A stretch of DNA of 64,000 nucleotides from Fibrobacteria bacterium (GTDB lineage Bacteria; Fibrobacterota; Fibrobacteria; UBA5070). Under the pieces are notes generated by a model. That model saw only the letters and a program-made list of their open reading frames with translations. It was not told the DNA's origin and made no database searches. Numbering within the stretch: position 1 is the stretch's first letter; every line of letters begins with the position of its first letter. Positions 53,715-63,777 of this stretch are shown piece by piece. The translations under genes were made by a program, and so were the position numbers. The stretch lies in assembly GCA_020633825.1 (NCBI GenBank), contig JACKCV010000001.1, positions 62,001 to 126,000 on the forward strand, read 5' to 3'.

Positions 53715-54683
53715 TCAGAGGGGCTTCACGGGTTCCCAGAGCTCGACGCGGTGCAGACCTTCGGGGTCTTGGGCCGGATCGTTCAGGTGAGCCTCGAAGC
53801 AGGGGCGGTCGTCGGGCTGCCAGCCGCTGGAGGGAAACCAGCCGCGCAGGAGTGCGTCCCAAGCCGCGCCATACTGGCTGGGCTGGATCGCGCAGGTGGC
53901 CACGGCGTATTTGCCGGCGGGAAGGTCCAGAATCCCGATTTCCCCTTCCGCCGTCGTTCCCTTGGGCACCGTGATGCCCACGCTGATGCGGAGCTTCTCC
54001 GCCGGAGTCACGTCGGGATCGTCGTGGTAGATGGTCAGCGCTTGGGCCTGGGGCCCCAGGTGGCCGCGGGGGCCAGCCCAGGCGAAAATCCGGCCGAAGA
54101 GGCGTTCGAACAACGCCCCATCCCCGGCGTAGGGGCCGATGTGGCGGATGTAGGCGAAGGACTTGGTCGGGGCGTCGCGCACCTCGACCTGGATTTGAAC
54201 GTCGTCGGGATTCATGGGAAACCTCCTGTTGAAGTGGGTTTCCTGAAGATCGGGAAATTCCCGCGGAACTTCTCGACCCTGCTTGCGATCCTCTTTGCTC
54301 TGCTTGCGATTCGTCGGGGTGGTCCGATGATCCGCACGGAATCGGGTCGCGGAAAGCCCGAACTGCCGGCGGAAGGCGCGGGCGAACACGCTGGAATCGG
54401 GAATGCCGACCCTCTCGGCGATGCGGGAGACGGGGGATGCGGATTCCTGGAGGAGGAGCCGGGCGGCCTTCTCCAAGCGCAGACGAGTGACGAAGGCCAT
54501 CAAGGACTCGCCCACGATGGCCCCGAACACGCGATGGAAATGGAACGCGGAGAAGCACCCGATCTCGGCCAGCCCATCGACGGACAGATCCTGGTCGAGA
54601 TGGGCTTCGATGTGGTCGATCACGCGGTGGATCCGGGCGAAATATTCCGCGCGAGCCATTTCGGGGGCGATGTCGGGTCTCAA
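53715..54683 (-). CDS. AraC-family regulator with GyrI-like ligand domain
   Basis: 322 residues from a TTG start with GAGGA nine bases upstream (ATG at 54659 is possible). Two HTH motifs in the N-terminal AraC domain (about 15-115): SVDGLAEIGCFSAFHFHRVF and SRIAERVGIPDSSVFARAFRRQFG. A short Lys/Arg linker leads to a GyrI-like/effector-binding domain (about 160-322). These resemble Rob or BmrR-type multidrug sensors. A target operon is not obvious nearby. Confidence 0.9.
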   Translation of the reverse strand: MRPDIAPEMARAEYFARIHRVIDHIEAHLDQDLSVDGLAEIGCFSAFHFHRVFGAIVGESLMAFVTRLRLEKAARLLLQESASPVSRIAERVGIPDSSVFARAFRRQFGLSATRFRADHRTTPTNRKQSKEDRKQGREVPREFPDLQETHFNRRFPMNPDDVQIQVEVRDAPTKSFAYIRHIGPYAGDGALFERLFGRIFAWAGPRGHLGPQAQALTIYHDDPDVTPAEKLRISVGITVPKGTTAEGEIGILDLPAGKYAVATCAIQPSQYGAAWDALLRGWFPSSGWQPDDRPCFEAHLNDPAQDPEGLHRVELWEPVKPL

Positions 54684-55395
54684 GGCACGAATCCTCGCAA
54701 GTGGGTGGGTGGAAGAAAGGGGCGCGTCGATCCTTCCATCTTGTCCCGCCCCCCGCCCGAGGGAAGGGTCAGGTGCACAGGGACGGAAAGGTATGCGGGT
54801 GTTTCAGGACCGAAGGCGACCCACGATGCAATCTGCACAATCGAATGTCCATTCGCAGACGAGGGGAAGGGAGTGAGCGCGGCTCGATTCATGGACCTCG
54901 AGGATGGGTTCCTGCCGGAATCGCCGCTGGGTGGGAACGGGGTCCTTCCCCAGTCGCGTGGAATCGGAATGCCCGCCACCGGCGAGGTCTGGTTTCCTCC
55001 ACTCGGAACGATCCGGGCCAATCAACGTCGGAAATGGGGACTCATCCAGGGGGGGCGCGGCGGGTGAACCAGGACTTCAGGGAAGGCTCGGGCTTCCCAC
55101 CGAGGGGCCCGCGCAGCCCGGCTGGCGACACTCCTCCGGCCGTGGCCGGAAGCCTGTATCTTTCGCCGATGCCTCCCCTCGATCGACGGAAGCTTTTCGC
55201 CGCCGACGCACGTGTCGCCTGGCGCTTGTTCCGGGACGGCCTCCGGCCACCTCGTCCACGCCTGGACTTCCGCATGGACGCGCAGCTCGTTTCGCGCGAC
55301 CACCTTCCCGGATCCTGCCTGGTGCGCCCGATGATCCCGGTCCGCTCCCTCCCTGGCAGCGGACGGAATCCACCCACCTTCCAACGGAAGCTTCC
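54684..55395. other. Gene-poor 700-base region
   Basis: No gene is well supported. A TATCTT box at 55157-55162 may be a promoter for the gene at 55396. A short frame at 55169-55420 exists without a ribosome site and overlaps the next gene. Nothing else stands out. Confidence 0.4.
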
Positions 55396-56052
55396 ATGCA
55401 GACACCGATTCTGGCCCTGATGGTTTCGCTCTGGGCGTCCTCGATCGGGGCCGCCCCTTCCGGCGGCGCGTTCCGGAAATTGTCCAAGGTCGAGGGGGAC
55501 TACCCCGAGTTCGTCCGGGAGATCGAAGGCATCCTGCCCGGAGCGGATTCCGTCCTGGCCGGGATCGACGGGTCCTACAAGGAGGTCATGACCTCCAGGT
55601 TCCTGCGGTTCTCGGAATCGTTTCCGGTGAACCTCGACGAGGACTCCGAGCCGGAAACGGTCTCCCAGGTGGCGTTCATGGACACGGCTTCGATGGGTGC
55701 GGCTGGTGCCGATGGGGCGATCCTGTACCTGGTCTTCGTCCAGGACGACCGGCGCCACCACGGCGCGTTGGTCCACTTCCGGAAATTCGAGCTGCTGCAG
55801 TGCGACTATCTGGGGATCCGCGAGAACGCGATGACCTTCGGTTTTCCTCCCGTCTCCGACCTCGGTGGGGAGGGTGCCTTCAAGTACATCCGGTTCCGCG
55901 TGCAGGAGGTGACCAGTTGCGGTCTGCGGATGGAGAGCTCCGAGCGCGAGGATCTGTTCTACCGGGATGCCGTGAACAGGACCTGGGTGGAGCGCCCCGC
56001 TTCCTCGACCCGGGAGGGGGTCTCCATCGACCGGATGGAACTGGCCGAGTAG
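55396..56052 (+). CDS. Secreted protein, unknown function
   Basis: 218 residues with a signal peptide (MQTPILALMVSLWASSIGAA). The mature region has alternating beta-type strands with FRKFELLQCDYLGIRE and ends in a charged tail. No family recognised. Convergent with the large RCC1/Ig lipoprotein, eight bases between stops. Confidence 0.6.
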   Translation: MQTPILALMVSLWASSIGAAPSGGAFRKLSKVEGDYPEFVREIEGILPGADSVLAGIDGSYKEVMTSRFLRFSESFPVNLDEDSEPETVSQVAFMDTASMGAAGADGAILYLVFVQDDRRHHGALVHFRKFELLQCDYLGIRENAMTFGFPPVSDLGGEGAFKYIRFRVQEVTSCGLRMESSEREDLFYRDAVNRTWVERPASSTREGVSIDRMELAE

Positions 56053-56059
56053 AGGCGCG

Positions 56060-59000
56060 TCAGAAATCGATCCGGCGGGGGACCGAGGTGGTGTCCCGCT
56101 TGCCGTCGCCGAACATGGCGCTTCCCAGGCCCCAGAGGGTGCCGTCCTTCTTCTTGTAGAAGCTGGCGTCGAATCCGCACCAGATGTCCGACACGTCGCC
56201 GTCGAGCTGGACGGGAACGAGGGTGATCGGGCCGAGAGGTTGGGAGGTTCCGGTCATCTCGGTCTCGATCAATCCCGAGAGGAACAACGTTCCTTCGCCG
56301 TCGAGGAACAGGCTGTGGAAGCCGCCGGTGGCGATGGAATGGATGTCCTTCAGGCCCTTGGTGGGGGAGAACACGGCTCCCGTGGTGGTGGAGGTGCCGT
56401 TGCCGACCTGGCCCTTGTTGTTGCTTCCCATCCCCATCACGGTTCCGTCTTCCAGGAGGATCATCGCCACGCTCGAAAGCGCGATCGCCTTGACGCCGGA
56501 GGCCAGCTTCTCCGGAACCCTCGCGTCGTAGCCCCAGCCCCAGGCGGTCCCCGCGGAGTCCAACGCCATGGTGCGCGGGACGGGGAGCTCCGCCGAACTG
56601 TAGGGGAAGCTCGCCCGGATCGATGCGATGGAGGACAGTCCGGGAATCCGGATCGGCGTCCCGTCGAGGGGAGGATCGGTGTCCCCCAGATCGGCGAGCA
56701 CGTCCCCGACTCCCCAGACGGTCCCGTCCTTGCGCCGGAAGTAGGTCTCGCCGTTCCCGGCGGCGACTTCCTCGATCTCCTTGAGGACCACCGCCGACAG
56801 CGGCGCAGGGCTGGCCGTCACCAACGGGCCGGCTCCGATTTCACCGGTGTAGTTGAGTCCCGCGCCGTACCAGGTACCGGTCGACATGCGGAAGAACGAG
56901 CGTTGCACCCCGGCGTTGGTGTACACGGAGATGTCGGTCACTTTTCCGGTGAGGGGCACCTTGAGGGCCGTGAGGATGTTGTCGGAACCTGTCGAGCTGA
57001 ACCCGAAGTTCCCCATCTTGTTCGAACCCGCCCCCCAGACGGAGCCGTCGTCCATCAGGAACAGGGTGTAGGCGTTGCCCAGGTAGTTGTCGCCACCGCT
57101 GGCGACCTTCACGACCTGGGACACCGTGTAGTCCGCCGAGGCGATCGCGTCGCCCGGCATGGACTTGGCGTAGACGGTCCCGGTGGCGGTGAGGGCCAGC
57201 GGTCCCTCCAGACGCTTCCAGGAGGCCCCGTCGGTGGAGTACAGGACGGAATCCGCACCCACGGCCGTGATGGTGTCGTAGACCGTGCCGATGTACCGGC
57301 CGGGGGCCGCCGAATGCTTGGGAGGGTAGGCGGCACGCGCCACGATGGCCGTGTCGAGGGTCTTGTTGCCCGCGCTGTCCTGGGCCTGCAGCACGAACCG
57401 GTTGGTGCCCAGGGTGAGCGGGACGATGGCGGAAAACACGGAGTCGGTTCCGGGGATCTCCTTCCCGTTCAAGGTCACGGAGGCCAGTTTCAGGTCTTCC
57501 CGCACGATCCACACCAGGGTGTCCCGGCCGACGCCGTTGGCCACCAGACGGAATTTGGCTTTCTGGAGGATCGCCACCGGCGCGTCGCGATCGTACTTGC
57601 GCACCACCCGGATCGAATCCTCCACCGTGTTGCCCGAGGAATCCAGGGCCATCAGGCGGATCCAGGTGGTGTCGGATCCCAGGACCACCTTCCGGGAATG
57701 GAGATCCCCCGATTTCACCGTGGCCGCCCCGTCGATGGTCACGAGCTTCAAGGAGTTGTCGGTGACCTTCCAGGTCGCGGTGAGGCTGGGAACGAACGCC
57801 CAGAGGGTGGTGTCCTTGGTGCCTCCCATCCAGGTCGCCACGGGTGCCGTCGGATCGGCCGGGCGGTTGATCCGCACGGTGTCGCGGCTGGTGTTGCCAC
57901 GGGCGTCCTTGGCTTCGAGGACGATCCGGTTGAGCCCGGTTGCCAAAGGTTGGACGATCGAGTACACCCCCTGGACACCGGTCAGGACCGTTCCGTCCAC
58001 CGAGACGGAAGCCAGCGAGGAGTCGTCGGTCACCACGTAGGAGAGGACGATCGACTTCGTGGCGAATCCCACGGCCGTGTCCCCGGCCTCGGGGGACGTG
58101 CGTTCGATCCTCGGAGGAACGGTGTCGCCCGGGGACTTCTCCCGCGTGATGGTGACGGAAACCGGCTCGGAGACGTTTCCGGCCTCGTCCCAGGCCTTGG
58201 CTTCCACCACATTGGCGCCCACGGCCAGGAGCACGACGACCTTGAAGGGCTCGGCTCCCGATTTGACCCCGTTGATCGCCACGCTGTCGATGCCTCCGAG
58301 ATCGGTTGCGGTCGCGGAGACCTCGATCCGATCCACCGAGTTGGGTACCGAGGTGTCGTGCTGGGGCGAGATCAGCGACACCCGGGGTGCGGTGGTATCG
58401 GCCTCGCGGACGATGACTACCAGGGATCGCGTTTCGCGGCCGCGGCGGTCCTTGGCCACCAGTTGGAAGCTGTCGCGTCCCACATCCAGGGAGACGGAGG
58501 CGACGAACAGGCCGTCGTCGCCGGCGAGATCCGATCCGTCGAGGGTGACCGAGGCGAGCGCGGAGTCGTCCGTGACCGTCCACGACAGGTCGTAGCGGCG
58601 TGTGGACCACGGGACCGTGGTGTCGCGGGTGGTCTCCGAGGGGGTGACCACCGGGGCGGCGGAATCGAGGGCGAAGGTCCCGGTGGAGGTGGTGTCCCGG
58701 GCGAGCACCTCGAACACGGCCCGGGCCGAAGCGGAGTGCCCGGAATCGTCGGCGAGGACGACGACGAGGGTGTCGGTTCCGGGGATGGCGTCCGCGGGCG
58801 CCTGCAGGGTCGCGTTTCCGGAAAGTGTCCAGAGGGTGTCGGTGGATCGGATGGGATCGCGGACGAGGAACTGGAAGTCCGGAGCCAGGCCTTCCCGGGT
58901 CATCACCCGGAACTGGCTGGAGACCTTGCGGCCCTTGGCCCAGCCGAAGGTTCCCAGCAGCGGGACCGGGTCGCCTCCGGCGACGAGCGGCGTCTCGACC

Positions 59001-59755
59001 AGGAGCGGGGCGAGAAGCCGCACGGGGTAGGCCGGGGTCAGGAACGCGCTGTCGGAGGGGCTCAGGTCGCCGTTCTGGAACAGGGAGGCCGTGATCGTCT
59101 CGAGGGTCTCCTTGTCGAGTCCCGTGATGGAGACCACCTCGTCGAGGCTGGAACCCGAGCGGGCGGCGAGCACCAGGACCTTGATCACCACCGCCGCGGA
59201 ATCGACCCCCTCGGGAAGCATCGACATCCGGAGCTTGCGGGAGTAGAGCAGGGCCGCCACCGCTCTCTGGAGGGAGATGACCTGGCTCTCCACGGGATCG
59301 GTGTTGTACCCGAAGGTGGCATGGTCGAGATGGCGCAGGCTGTCGAACGACTGCAGGAGTCGGACAGCACCGCTGTCCACCTGCCGCAGGGACTGGATGG
59401 GCGTGAAGCCGCCGTTGGAAAGCACGATGGAGGGCACCAGCGTGGTGCGCAGTCCGAGGGTCCAGAGACCGACGACCAGGGTGTCGGAGACGATCGATTG
59501 GGGGAAGGGCGCCCGAACCTCGAACGACTGCCTGCTGGTGGCCGTGAAGGCGAAGGCGCCCGATTCTCCCCGGTACGTCCAGGTGACGGAATCCGGCATG
59601 CGCGAGGAATCGATGCTGGAGGTCTGCATGACCACGAAGGGACCGGTGGAATCCTGCGGTTTCGTGGCGACGTCCTGCTGGCAGGAAACCAAGGTGCCGG
59701 CAACGAGGACGAGCAGGATCGGCATCATCGGTGTACGGCGGAAACTGGAGATCAA
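56060..59755 (-). CDS. Large Ig-repeat and RCC1-repeat lipoprotein
   Basis: About 1230 residues. The start is uncertain: TTG at 59755 has GAGG upstream and gives a normal basic signal (FRRTPMM); ATG at 59728 is the alternative. Lipobox LVSC. After a region of about 350 residues, four to five cadherin/Ig-like modules of about 90 residues follow, each with text like DDSALASVTLDG or DNSLKLVTIDG. A chitobiase-like module (about 905-965) precedes RCC1-type beta-propeller repeats (about 970-1230), with DGSVWGAGSN, DGTVWGVGD, DGTVMGMGSNNKGQVGNG and DGTLWGLGS. Probably a surface adhesin or binding protein. Confidence 0.82.
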   Translation of the reverse strand: MISSFRRTPMMPILLVLVAGTLVSCQQDVATKPQDSTGPFVVMQTSSIDSSRMPDSVTWTYRGESGAFAFTATSRQSFEVRAPFPQSIVSDTLVVGLWTLGLRTTLVPSIVLSNGGFTPIQSLRQVDSGAVRLLQSFDSLRHLDHATFGYNTDPVESQVISLQRAVAALLYSRKLRMSMLPEGVDSAAVVIKVLVLAARSGSSLDEVVSITGLDKETLETITASLFQNGDLSPSDSAFLTPAYPVRLLAPLLVETPLVAGGDPVPLLGTFGWAKGRKVSSQFRVMTREGLAPDFQFLVRDPIRSTDTLWTLSGNATLQAPADAIPGTDTLVVVLADDSGHSASARAVFEVLARDTTSTGTFALDSAAPVVTPSETTRDTTVPWSTRRYDLSWTVTDDSALASVTLDGSDLAGDDGLFVASVSLDVGRDSFQLVAKDRRGRETRSLVVIVREADTTAPRVSLISPQHDTSVPNSVDRIEVSATATDLGGIDSVAINGVKSGAEPFKVVVLLAVGANVVEAKAWDEAGNVSEPVSVTITREKSPGDTVPPRIERTSPEAGDTAVGFATKSIVLSYVVTDDSSLASVSVDGTVLTGVQGVYSIVQPLATGLNRIVLEAKDARGNTSRDTVRINRPADPTAPVATWMGGTKDTTLWAFVPSLTATWKVTDNSLKLVTIDGAATVKSGDLHSRKVVLGSDTTWIRLMALDSSGNTVEDSIRVVRKYDRDAPVAILQKAKFRLVANGVGRDTLVWIVREDLKLASVTLNGKEIPGTDSVFSAIVPLTLGTNRFVLQAQDSAGNKTLDTAIVARAAYPPKHSAAPGRYIGTVYDTITAVGADSVLYSTDGASWKRLEGPLALTATGTVYAKSMPGDAIASADYTVSQVVKVASGGDNYLGNAYTLFLMDDGSVWGAGSNKMGNFGFSSTGSDNILTALKVPLTGKVTDISVYTNAGVQRSFFRMSTGTWYGAGLNYTGEIGAGPLVTASPAPLSAVVLKEIEEVAAGNGETYFRRKDGTVWGVGDVLADLGDTDPPLDGTPIRIPGLSSIASIRASFPYSSAELPVPRTMALDSAGTAWGWGYDARVPEKLASGVKAIALSSVAMILLEDGTVMGMGSNNKGQVGNGTSTTTGAVFSPTKGLKDIHSIATGGFHSLFLDGEGTLFLSGLIETEMTGTSQPLGPITLVPVQLDGDVSDIWCGFDASFYKKKDGTLWGLGSAMFGDGKRDTTSVPRRIDF

Positions 59756-59997
59756 CAGGTACCTCGAAGGCGCGGTGGTTGGACGATCACGCTCCCCTGC
59801 GAATGTAGGTCGAGATCCCGGGCCGATGGACCGTGCCGGGGAAATCCCGTGGAGGTGGGGGAGATGGTGGACCATCCCCTCCGCCTACCGCTTCGCGCGA
59901 CGATCCAATGGGGCATTTCGCCTCTCGCCTTCGCCGAGGGACCTGCGCCGCCGCGGAGGAGTCCGCGTCGGGCGAAACCCCGACGGGGGGTGGGGGA

Positions 59998-60498
59998 TCA
60001 ATTGAAATCCGACCAGCGGACGATCTTGTACAGCGTGGAGCCATCGGGGCCGGTTTCGGCCCTCAGGCGGAATTCCGCCCGCGAACTGGCCACCACCCAG
60101 GGGTCCCCTTGGTAGACCATCTCCATGCGGATGTCCCAGGCGGTCCAGGTCGTCTCGCGCGGTGCGGCCTCGGCTCTCCCGGTGGGGTCGAACTGGATCC
60201 TCATGCGCACCTCGCCGATGGCGGCGAACATCTTGCGGGCGCGTTCCTTCTCCTGGTCCTTCCCCCAACTGGCGTCGGATCCGGACGTCAGGGAGGCGGC
60301 GTCGGCGATGAAGAGGTAGTCCGGGGCCAGGAGCGCGTCGAGGGCCGCGACGGAGCGCGCCTCGTAGGCGTCGACCAGCAAGGAGAACAGATGGTCGGGG
60401 GAATCCGGACGCATGGGAAGCGACACGGGGTCCACCTGGTCGGCCGTGAACAGGCATCCTCCCAGGAGCAGGAGGGGGGCCATCAGAGTCCGCCGCAT
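59998..60498 (-). CDS. Lipoprotein with SnoaL/NTF2-like look
   Basis: 166 residues from ATG at 60498 (GGAG upstream). Lipobox LGGC. The mature part opens LVDAYEARSVAALDALLAPDYLFIA and ends TLYKIVRWSDFN, a pattern like the helix-then-curved-sheet of NTF2-like proteins. It overlaps the upstream lipoprotein gene by 16 bases. Role unknown. Confidence 0.65.
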   Translation of the reverse strand: MRRTLMAPLLLLGGCLFTADQVDPVSLPMRPDSPDHLFSLLVDAYEARSVAALDALLAPDYLFIADAASLTSGSDASWGKDQEKERARKMFAAIGEVRMRIQFDPTGRAEAAPRETTWTAWDIRMEMVYQGDPWVVASSRAEFRLRAETGPDGSTLYKIVRWSDFN

Positions 60499-60986
60499 AG
60501 GTCGCTCCAGTTTCCGGGGGCAGAAGTTTCGTTCCAGCGCAGCAGATGCCACTCCAGGGATTCGGATCGTGCCACGCTCCAGGTGGCCTTTCCGTTCCAG
60601 CGGGTTCCGTTCGCCTGCCGCAACGACCAATCGACATCGCCGGTCAGGGTGTCGACGCCCCCGGAAGGGATGCCCGACCAGGTGAAACGCGACGAATCGA
60701 TGCCCTCCTTCACCAGCCGCTCGGCGCAGGAGGAGAAGGGCGTCGCCGTGAAGGCCTTGCCGCCGGAGGTTCCCCGGAAACCCTCCCCCACCAACGCGAG
60801 CACCTGGACGATGTTTCCCTCCGCGAGTCCTTGCGCCCAGACATCGGGGACTTGGGATGCCGTCTTGGCGGTGCGGGAATTGCCGGCCAGGGAAGGAGGT
60901 TCGGGCTCGGAGGGCGCGAAGGGATCGCAGCCGGCCAGGAGGGCGGATGCCGCGAACCAAACCGGGAATCCGAAGGATTTCACCAT
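60483..60986 (-). CDS. Lipoprotein, unknown function
   Basis: 167 residues from ATG at 60986, seven bases after GGGGAG. Lipobox LAGC, then an acidic Pro-rich stretch. The rest is beta-rich with a GKATWSVARSESLEWHLLRW segment, similar in plan to its downstream neighbour, perhaps a distant paralogue. It overlaps the barrel gene by seven bases. Confidence 0.6.
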   Translation of the reverse strand: MVKSFGFPVWFAASALLAGCDPFAPSEPEPPSLAGNSRTAKTASQVPDVWAQGLAEGNIVQVLALVGEGFRGTSGGKAFTATPFSSCAERLVKEGIDSSRFTWSGIPSGGVDTLTGDVDWSLRQANGTRWNGKATWSVARSESLEWHLLRWNETSAPGNWSDLCGGL

Positions 60987-62836
60987 GACCATCTCCCCTC
61001 GGCGGTGATCCGCCAATCATCGGAACCCGGGTCCGAGGCGACGCGCACGACGGAAACCTGGGCTTGGCCATGCTCTCCTTCGATCTGACCGTCCAATGCG
61101 ACCCGCCATTCCGAGACCCTCGGCTCGGAGGCCAGTTGCGAACCGTCCCACACGACCCGGTTCTCCCACCAGCGTTCCACCCAGGGGGAGAGCCCGATGC
61201 CGGGTTTCCACCACCACCAGAGTCGGGCTCCGGGTTTCCAGACGACGGTACGGCGCTCCACGGCGAAGTCCTCGCCCACCAGCCCCCCGTTCCAGGAGAG
61301 ACGCTGCTCGATCCAGAGACGGAAATTGGGCCGCAGCCGGGGGCCTTCCTGGAGGGCGGCGTCCCACTGCCATTCCATCAAACCTTCGTTGCGGGTCGTG
61401 TCGAACCTCCAGGTGGAGCGCTGTTCGCGGGCGGAGGTGCCCGCTTCGAGAAGGATCCGCTCGGCCGGGAGCAGTCCGATGTCTCCCGAAATCCGGTGTC
61501 CTTCGCGCCGTCGGGTCTCCGCCGAATGGACGGAACGCAGATAGACCTCGTCGCGTCGGAACCACGACCAGGCGAAGAGGGGGCGCTGCTCCCTCCCCAA
61601 CAAGGAGTCGCGCACCAGGATTCCCAGTCCGGTTTCGGAGAAATCCTGGTCGGGACGATCGGAGGAGGCCGGGGTCGGATTGGCGGGATGCCGCAGGGTC
61701 GCCAGGGATCGATAGCCGCCGGCTTTCACCTGGATTCCCCCCAGCTCCGTTCCCTCCCAACCGAGGCTGTCGGCGAGACGCAGGAGCGAAGCACGGGAGG
61801 ATTGGTTCCTCTCCAGGGCACCTTGGACGCCCTCGAGATCGAGCACGTCGTGCCGTCCGGCACCCATGGACAGGCCGTGCATGTGGAAGAACCCTGCGGG
61901 AAGGACCCCGTCGAGGGTCAGTTGCCCACCGACACCGGCGGCGTCGTCTCCCGGAACGCGGCCCGTGTAGTCGAGGGCGAGGGTATCGGCCCAGCCGATC
62001 TCCAATCGCAGGGATTGGTCGTTCAGAGAGGGGAATCCCCAGGAGGATGCGAGGGATCGGTGGACGATGTCCCGATCCGTTCCCAGTACCTCGGATCTCC
62101 GTCGGATCGCGTCGATGGCTCCCGACAGGCTCGAGGAGATCGGATCGGCCAAGCGCAGGTCCACGCGCAGGTTTCCCGATTCCTCCCGAAGCTCCCGGTC
62201 GCCCAGGTCGCGTTGGATCTGGACACTGGCGTCCTTCTCCAGGATCCCCTCCCCGTGGTACCCCGCTTCCAAGGCGCCGATCGCCGTCGCGAGGGACATG
62301 GGTCGGGCTGATTCGCCGGGAGAGAGGCCGAGGGTCCCCCAGGCCGGGTCGATCCTCTCCCACAGGAGGCCACCCCAACCACCCCACCTCCAACCGTTCC
62401 AAGGTGTGCTCCAGCCGATCAACGACTTGCCTCGAGTCCGGTGTCCTCCGGTCGAGGCGTCCTGCGCCCCTTGTCCTTCCATCTGGCCGGTCTGCTGCCA
62501 GGAAAAGGTCCCCGAGCCGCCTCCCATCGCCCGGGTCAGTGCCAGATGGGTCCCGAAGTCCGCGTCGAGGCGGCGGGGCGAGGAGTTGGCCACGATGCTG
62601 GCGGTGTCGAGAAGCTCCAGATCGATCCCGCCCAGGGAATCCTGCCAGGCGAGCCCGGGCCGCAGCAAGGTGCGGTCGAACTCCTGTCTGGCCGTGAGGG
62701 ACACCCCCTGCCGCTCCCACAGGGGATGCAGGATTTCGTCGGAAGGCAAGGGGACCGGTGCGTCTCCCCCGTCCTGGGCCGTAGCCGCCGAGGCCAAGGC
62801 CATCATCACGACTTGCGCTGGCAGACGAGGGGTCAT
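60980..62836 (-). CDS. Outer-membrane beta-barrel-like protein
   Basis: 618 residues with a signal peptide ending near ATAQ. The sequence is full of alternating amphipathic strands with Trp/Arg (WKPGARLWWWWKPGIGL, WRVALDGQIEGEHGQ) and ends in an aromatic residue (GRWSW), typical of outer-membrane barrels. The ATGA overlap with rsmA and short overlaps downstream suggest one operon of rsmA, barrel and two lipoproteins. Exact function unknown. Confidence 0.65.
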   Translation of the reverse strand: MTPRLPAQVVMMALASAATAQDGGDAPVPLPSDEILHPLWERQGVSLTARQEFDRTLLRPGLAWQDSLGGIDLELLDTASIVANSSPRRLDADFGTHLALTRAMGGGSGTFSWQQTGQMEGQGAQDASTGGHRTRGKSLIGWSTPWNGWRWGGWGGLLWERIDPAWGTLGLSPGESARPMSLATAIGALEAGYHGEGILEKDASVQIQRDLGDRELREESGNLRVDLRLADPISSSLSGAIDAIRRRSEVLGTDRDIVHRSLASSWGFPSLNDQSLRLEIGWADTLALDYTGRVPGDDAAGVGGQLTLDGVLPAGFFHMHGLSMGAGRHDVLDLEGVQGALERNQSSRASLLRLADSLGWEGTELGGIQVKAGGYRSLATLRHPANPTPASSDRPDQDFSETGLGILVRDSLLGREQRPLFAWSWFRRDEVYLRSVHSAETRRREGHRISGDIGLLPAERILLEAGTSAREQRSTWRFDTTRNEGLMEWQWDAALQEGPRLRPNFRLWIEQRLSWNGGLVGEDFAVERRTVVWKPGARLWWWWKPGIGLSPWVERWWENRVVWDGSQLASEPRVSEWRVALDGQIEGEHGQAQVSVVRVASDPGSDDWRITAEGRWSW

Positions 62837-63681
62837 TCGTCCTCGTCGAGGGCCGATGGAACGGCCCCTTGGCTGCGGATCTCCTCCAACCTCGGTCGGA
62901 AGGCCTCGAACAGCGCGGCGAACATCTCCAGGGAGAGCTCCTCCGCCCGGATGGCCGGCTTGAACGAGCACGCTTCGATGGCGGCGTCCACCTCCGGGGC
63001 GGAAAAGGTCATCAGGAGGGAGTTCCGGAGGGTCTTGCGCTTCTGCCGGAATGCCGCCCGGACGAACCACGGGAAGAGGGGGTCGGCGACGAACGGCTCG
63101 GGTCTTCCGACCAGCCGGAAGGTCCCGGAGTGGACCTTCGGGCGCGGACGGAAACTGTCAGGTCCGATCTTCAGGCGGATCTCGGGGATGGCGTAGTTGG
63201 CGACGATCACCGAGAGCGATCCGTAGGCTCGGCCTCCGGGGGAAGCGCACACCCGCTTGGCCACCTCCCATTGCACCATGAAGACGAAATGGCGGAACTT
63301 GGCGATGTGCGGCAGGAACCGGATCAGGATCGCCGAGGCGCGGTTGTAGGGCAGGTTCCCGCACAGGGCCGGTTTCAGATCGCCGGGATGCGGATCGAAC
63401 CAGGGGTCGAGGTCCACCAGGAGGGCGTCGCGGTTCACCACTTCCAGGTTGGCTCCCCCTCCCACCTTGCGGGGAAGCTTCTCCGCCCATTTGGGATCGA
63501 TCTCGATGGCCACCACGCGTCCCGCGCGCTGGCACAGCGGTTCGGTGAGGGCGGCCGCACCCGGGCCGATTTCGATGACGGTCCCCTCCGGCCTGGGATC
63601 GACATCGTCGACGATCCCGGTGACGACCTCGTGGTCCACGAGGAAATTCTGGCCGAACTGACGGCGGTCCCGATCGTACAC
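62833..63681 (-). CDS. rsmA: 16S rRNA dimethyladenosine transferase RsmA (KsgA)
   Basis: 282 residues from GTG at 63681; the frame is open upstream but homology starts at RRQFGQNFLVD. SAM motif VIEIGPGAAALTEPL, catalytic GNLPYNRAS (NLPY) and FRPRPKVHSG near the end of the fold. The acidic C-terminal tail is extra. It dimethylates A1518 and A1519 of 16S rRNA. Divergent from a Fur-family gene. Confidence 0.94.
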   Translation of the reverse strand: MYDRDRRQFGQNFLVDHEVVTGIVDDVDPRPEGTVIEIGPGAAALTEPLCQRAGRVVAIEIDPKWAEKLPRKVGGGANLEVVNRDALLVDLDPWFDPHPGDLKPALCGNLPYNRASAILIRFLPHIAKFRHFVFMVQWEVAKRVCASPGGRAYGSLSVIVANYAIPEIRLKIGPDSFRPRPKVHSGTFRLVGRPEPFVADPLFPWFVRAAFRQKRKTLRNSLLMTFSAPEVDAAIEACSFKPAIRAEELSLEMFAALFEAFRPRLEEIRSQGAVPSALDEDE

Positions 63682-63742
63682 GTGCCTGACCTGCTTCCGA
63701 AGCCGGATCCGGCATGGGCGGAATCCAGGATGAAGTCTGAAA

Positions 63743-63759
63743 ACGAGATCACGTCTCGT
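63743..63759. promoter_or_regulatory. Palindrome in the rsmA/fur-type divergent gap
   Basis: ACGAGA (63743-63748) and TCTCGT (63754-63759) are perfect arms with a 5-base spacer, 38 bases before the Fur-type start. It could be an autoregulatory site, but it is not AT-rich like a classical Fur box. Confidence 0.35.
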
Positions 63760-63777
63760 CTTGCTGGTTGAAAAAGC

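Noticed and set aside
55169..55420. 83-codon frame before the secreted protein at 55396
   Set aside because: No ribosome site, overlaps the better-supported gene and shows no recognisable domain.
56240..60115. Very long open frame on the plus strand (about 1290 codons)
   Set aside because: It is antisense to the RCC1/Ig lipoprotein, has no signal, motif or ribosome site, and is explained by GC-rich third positions.
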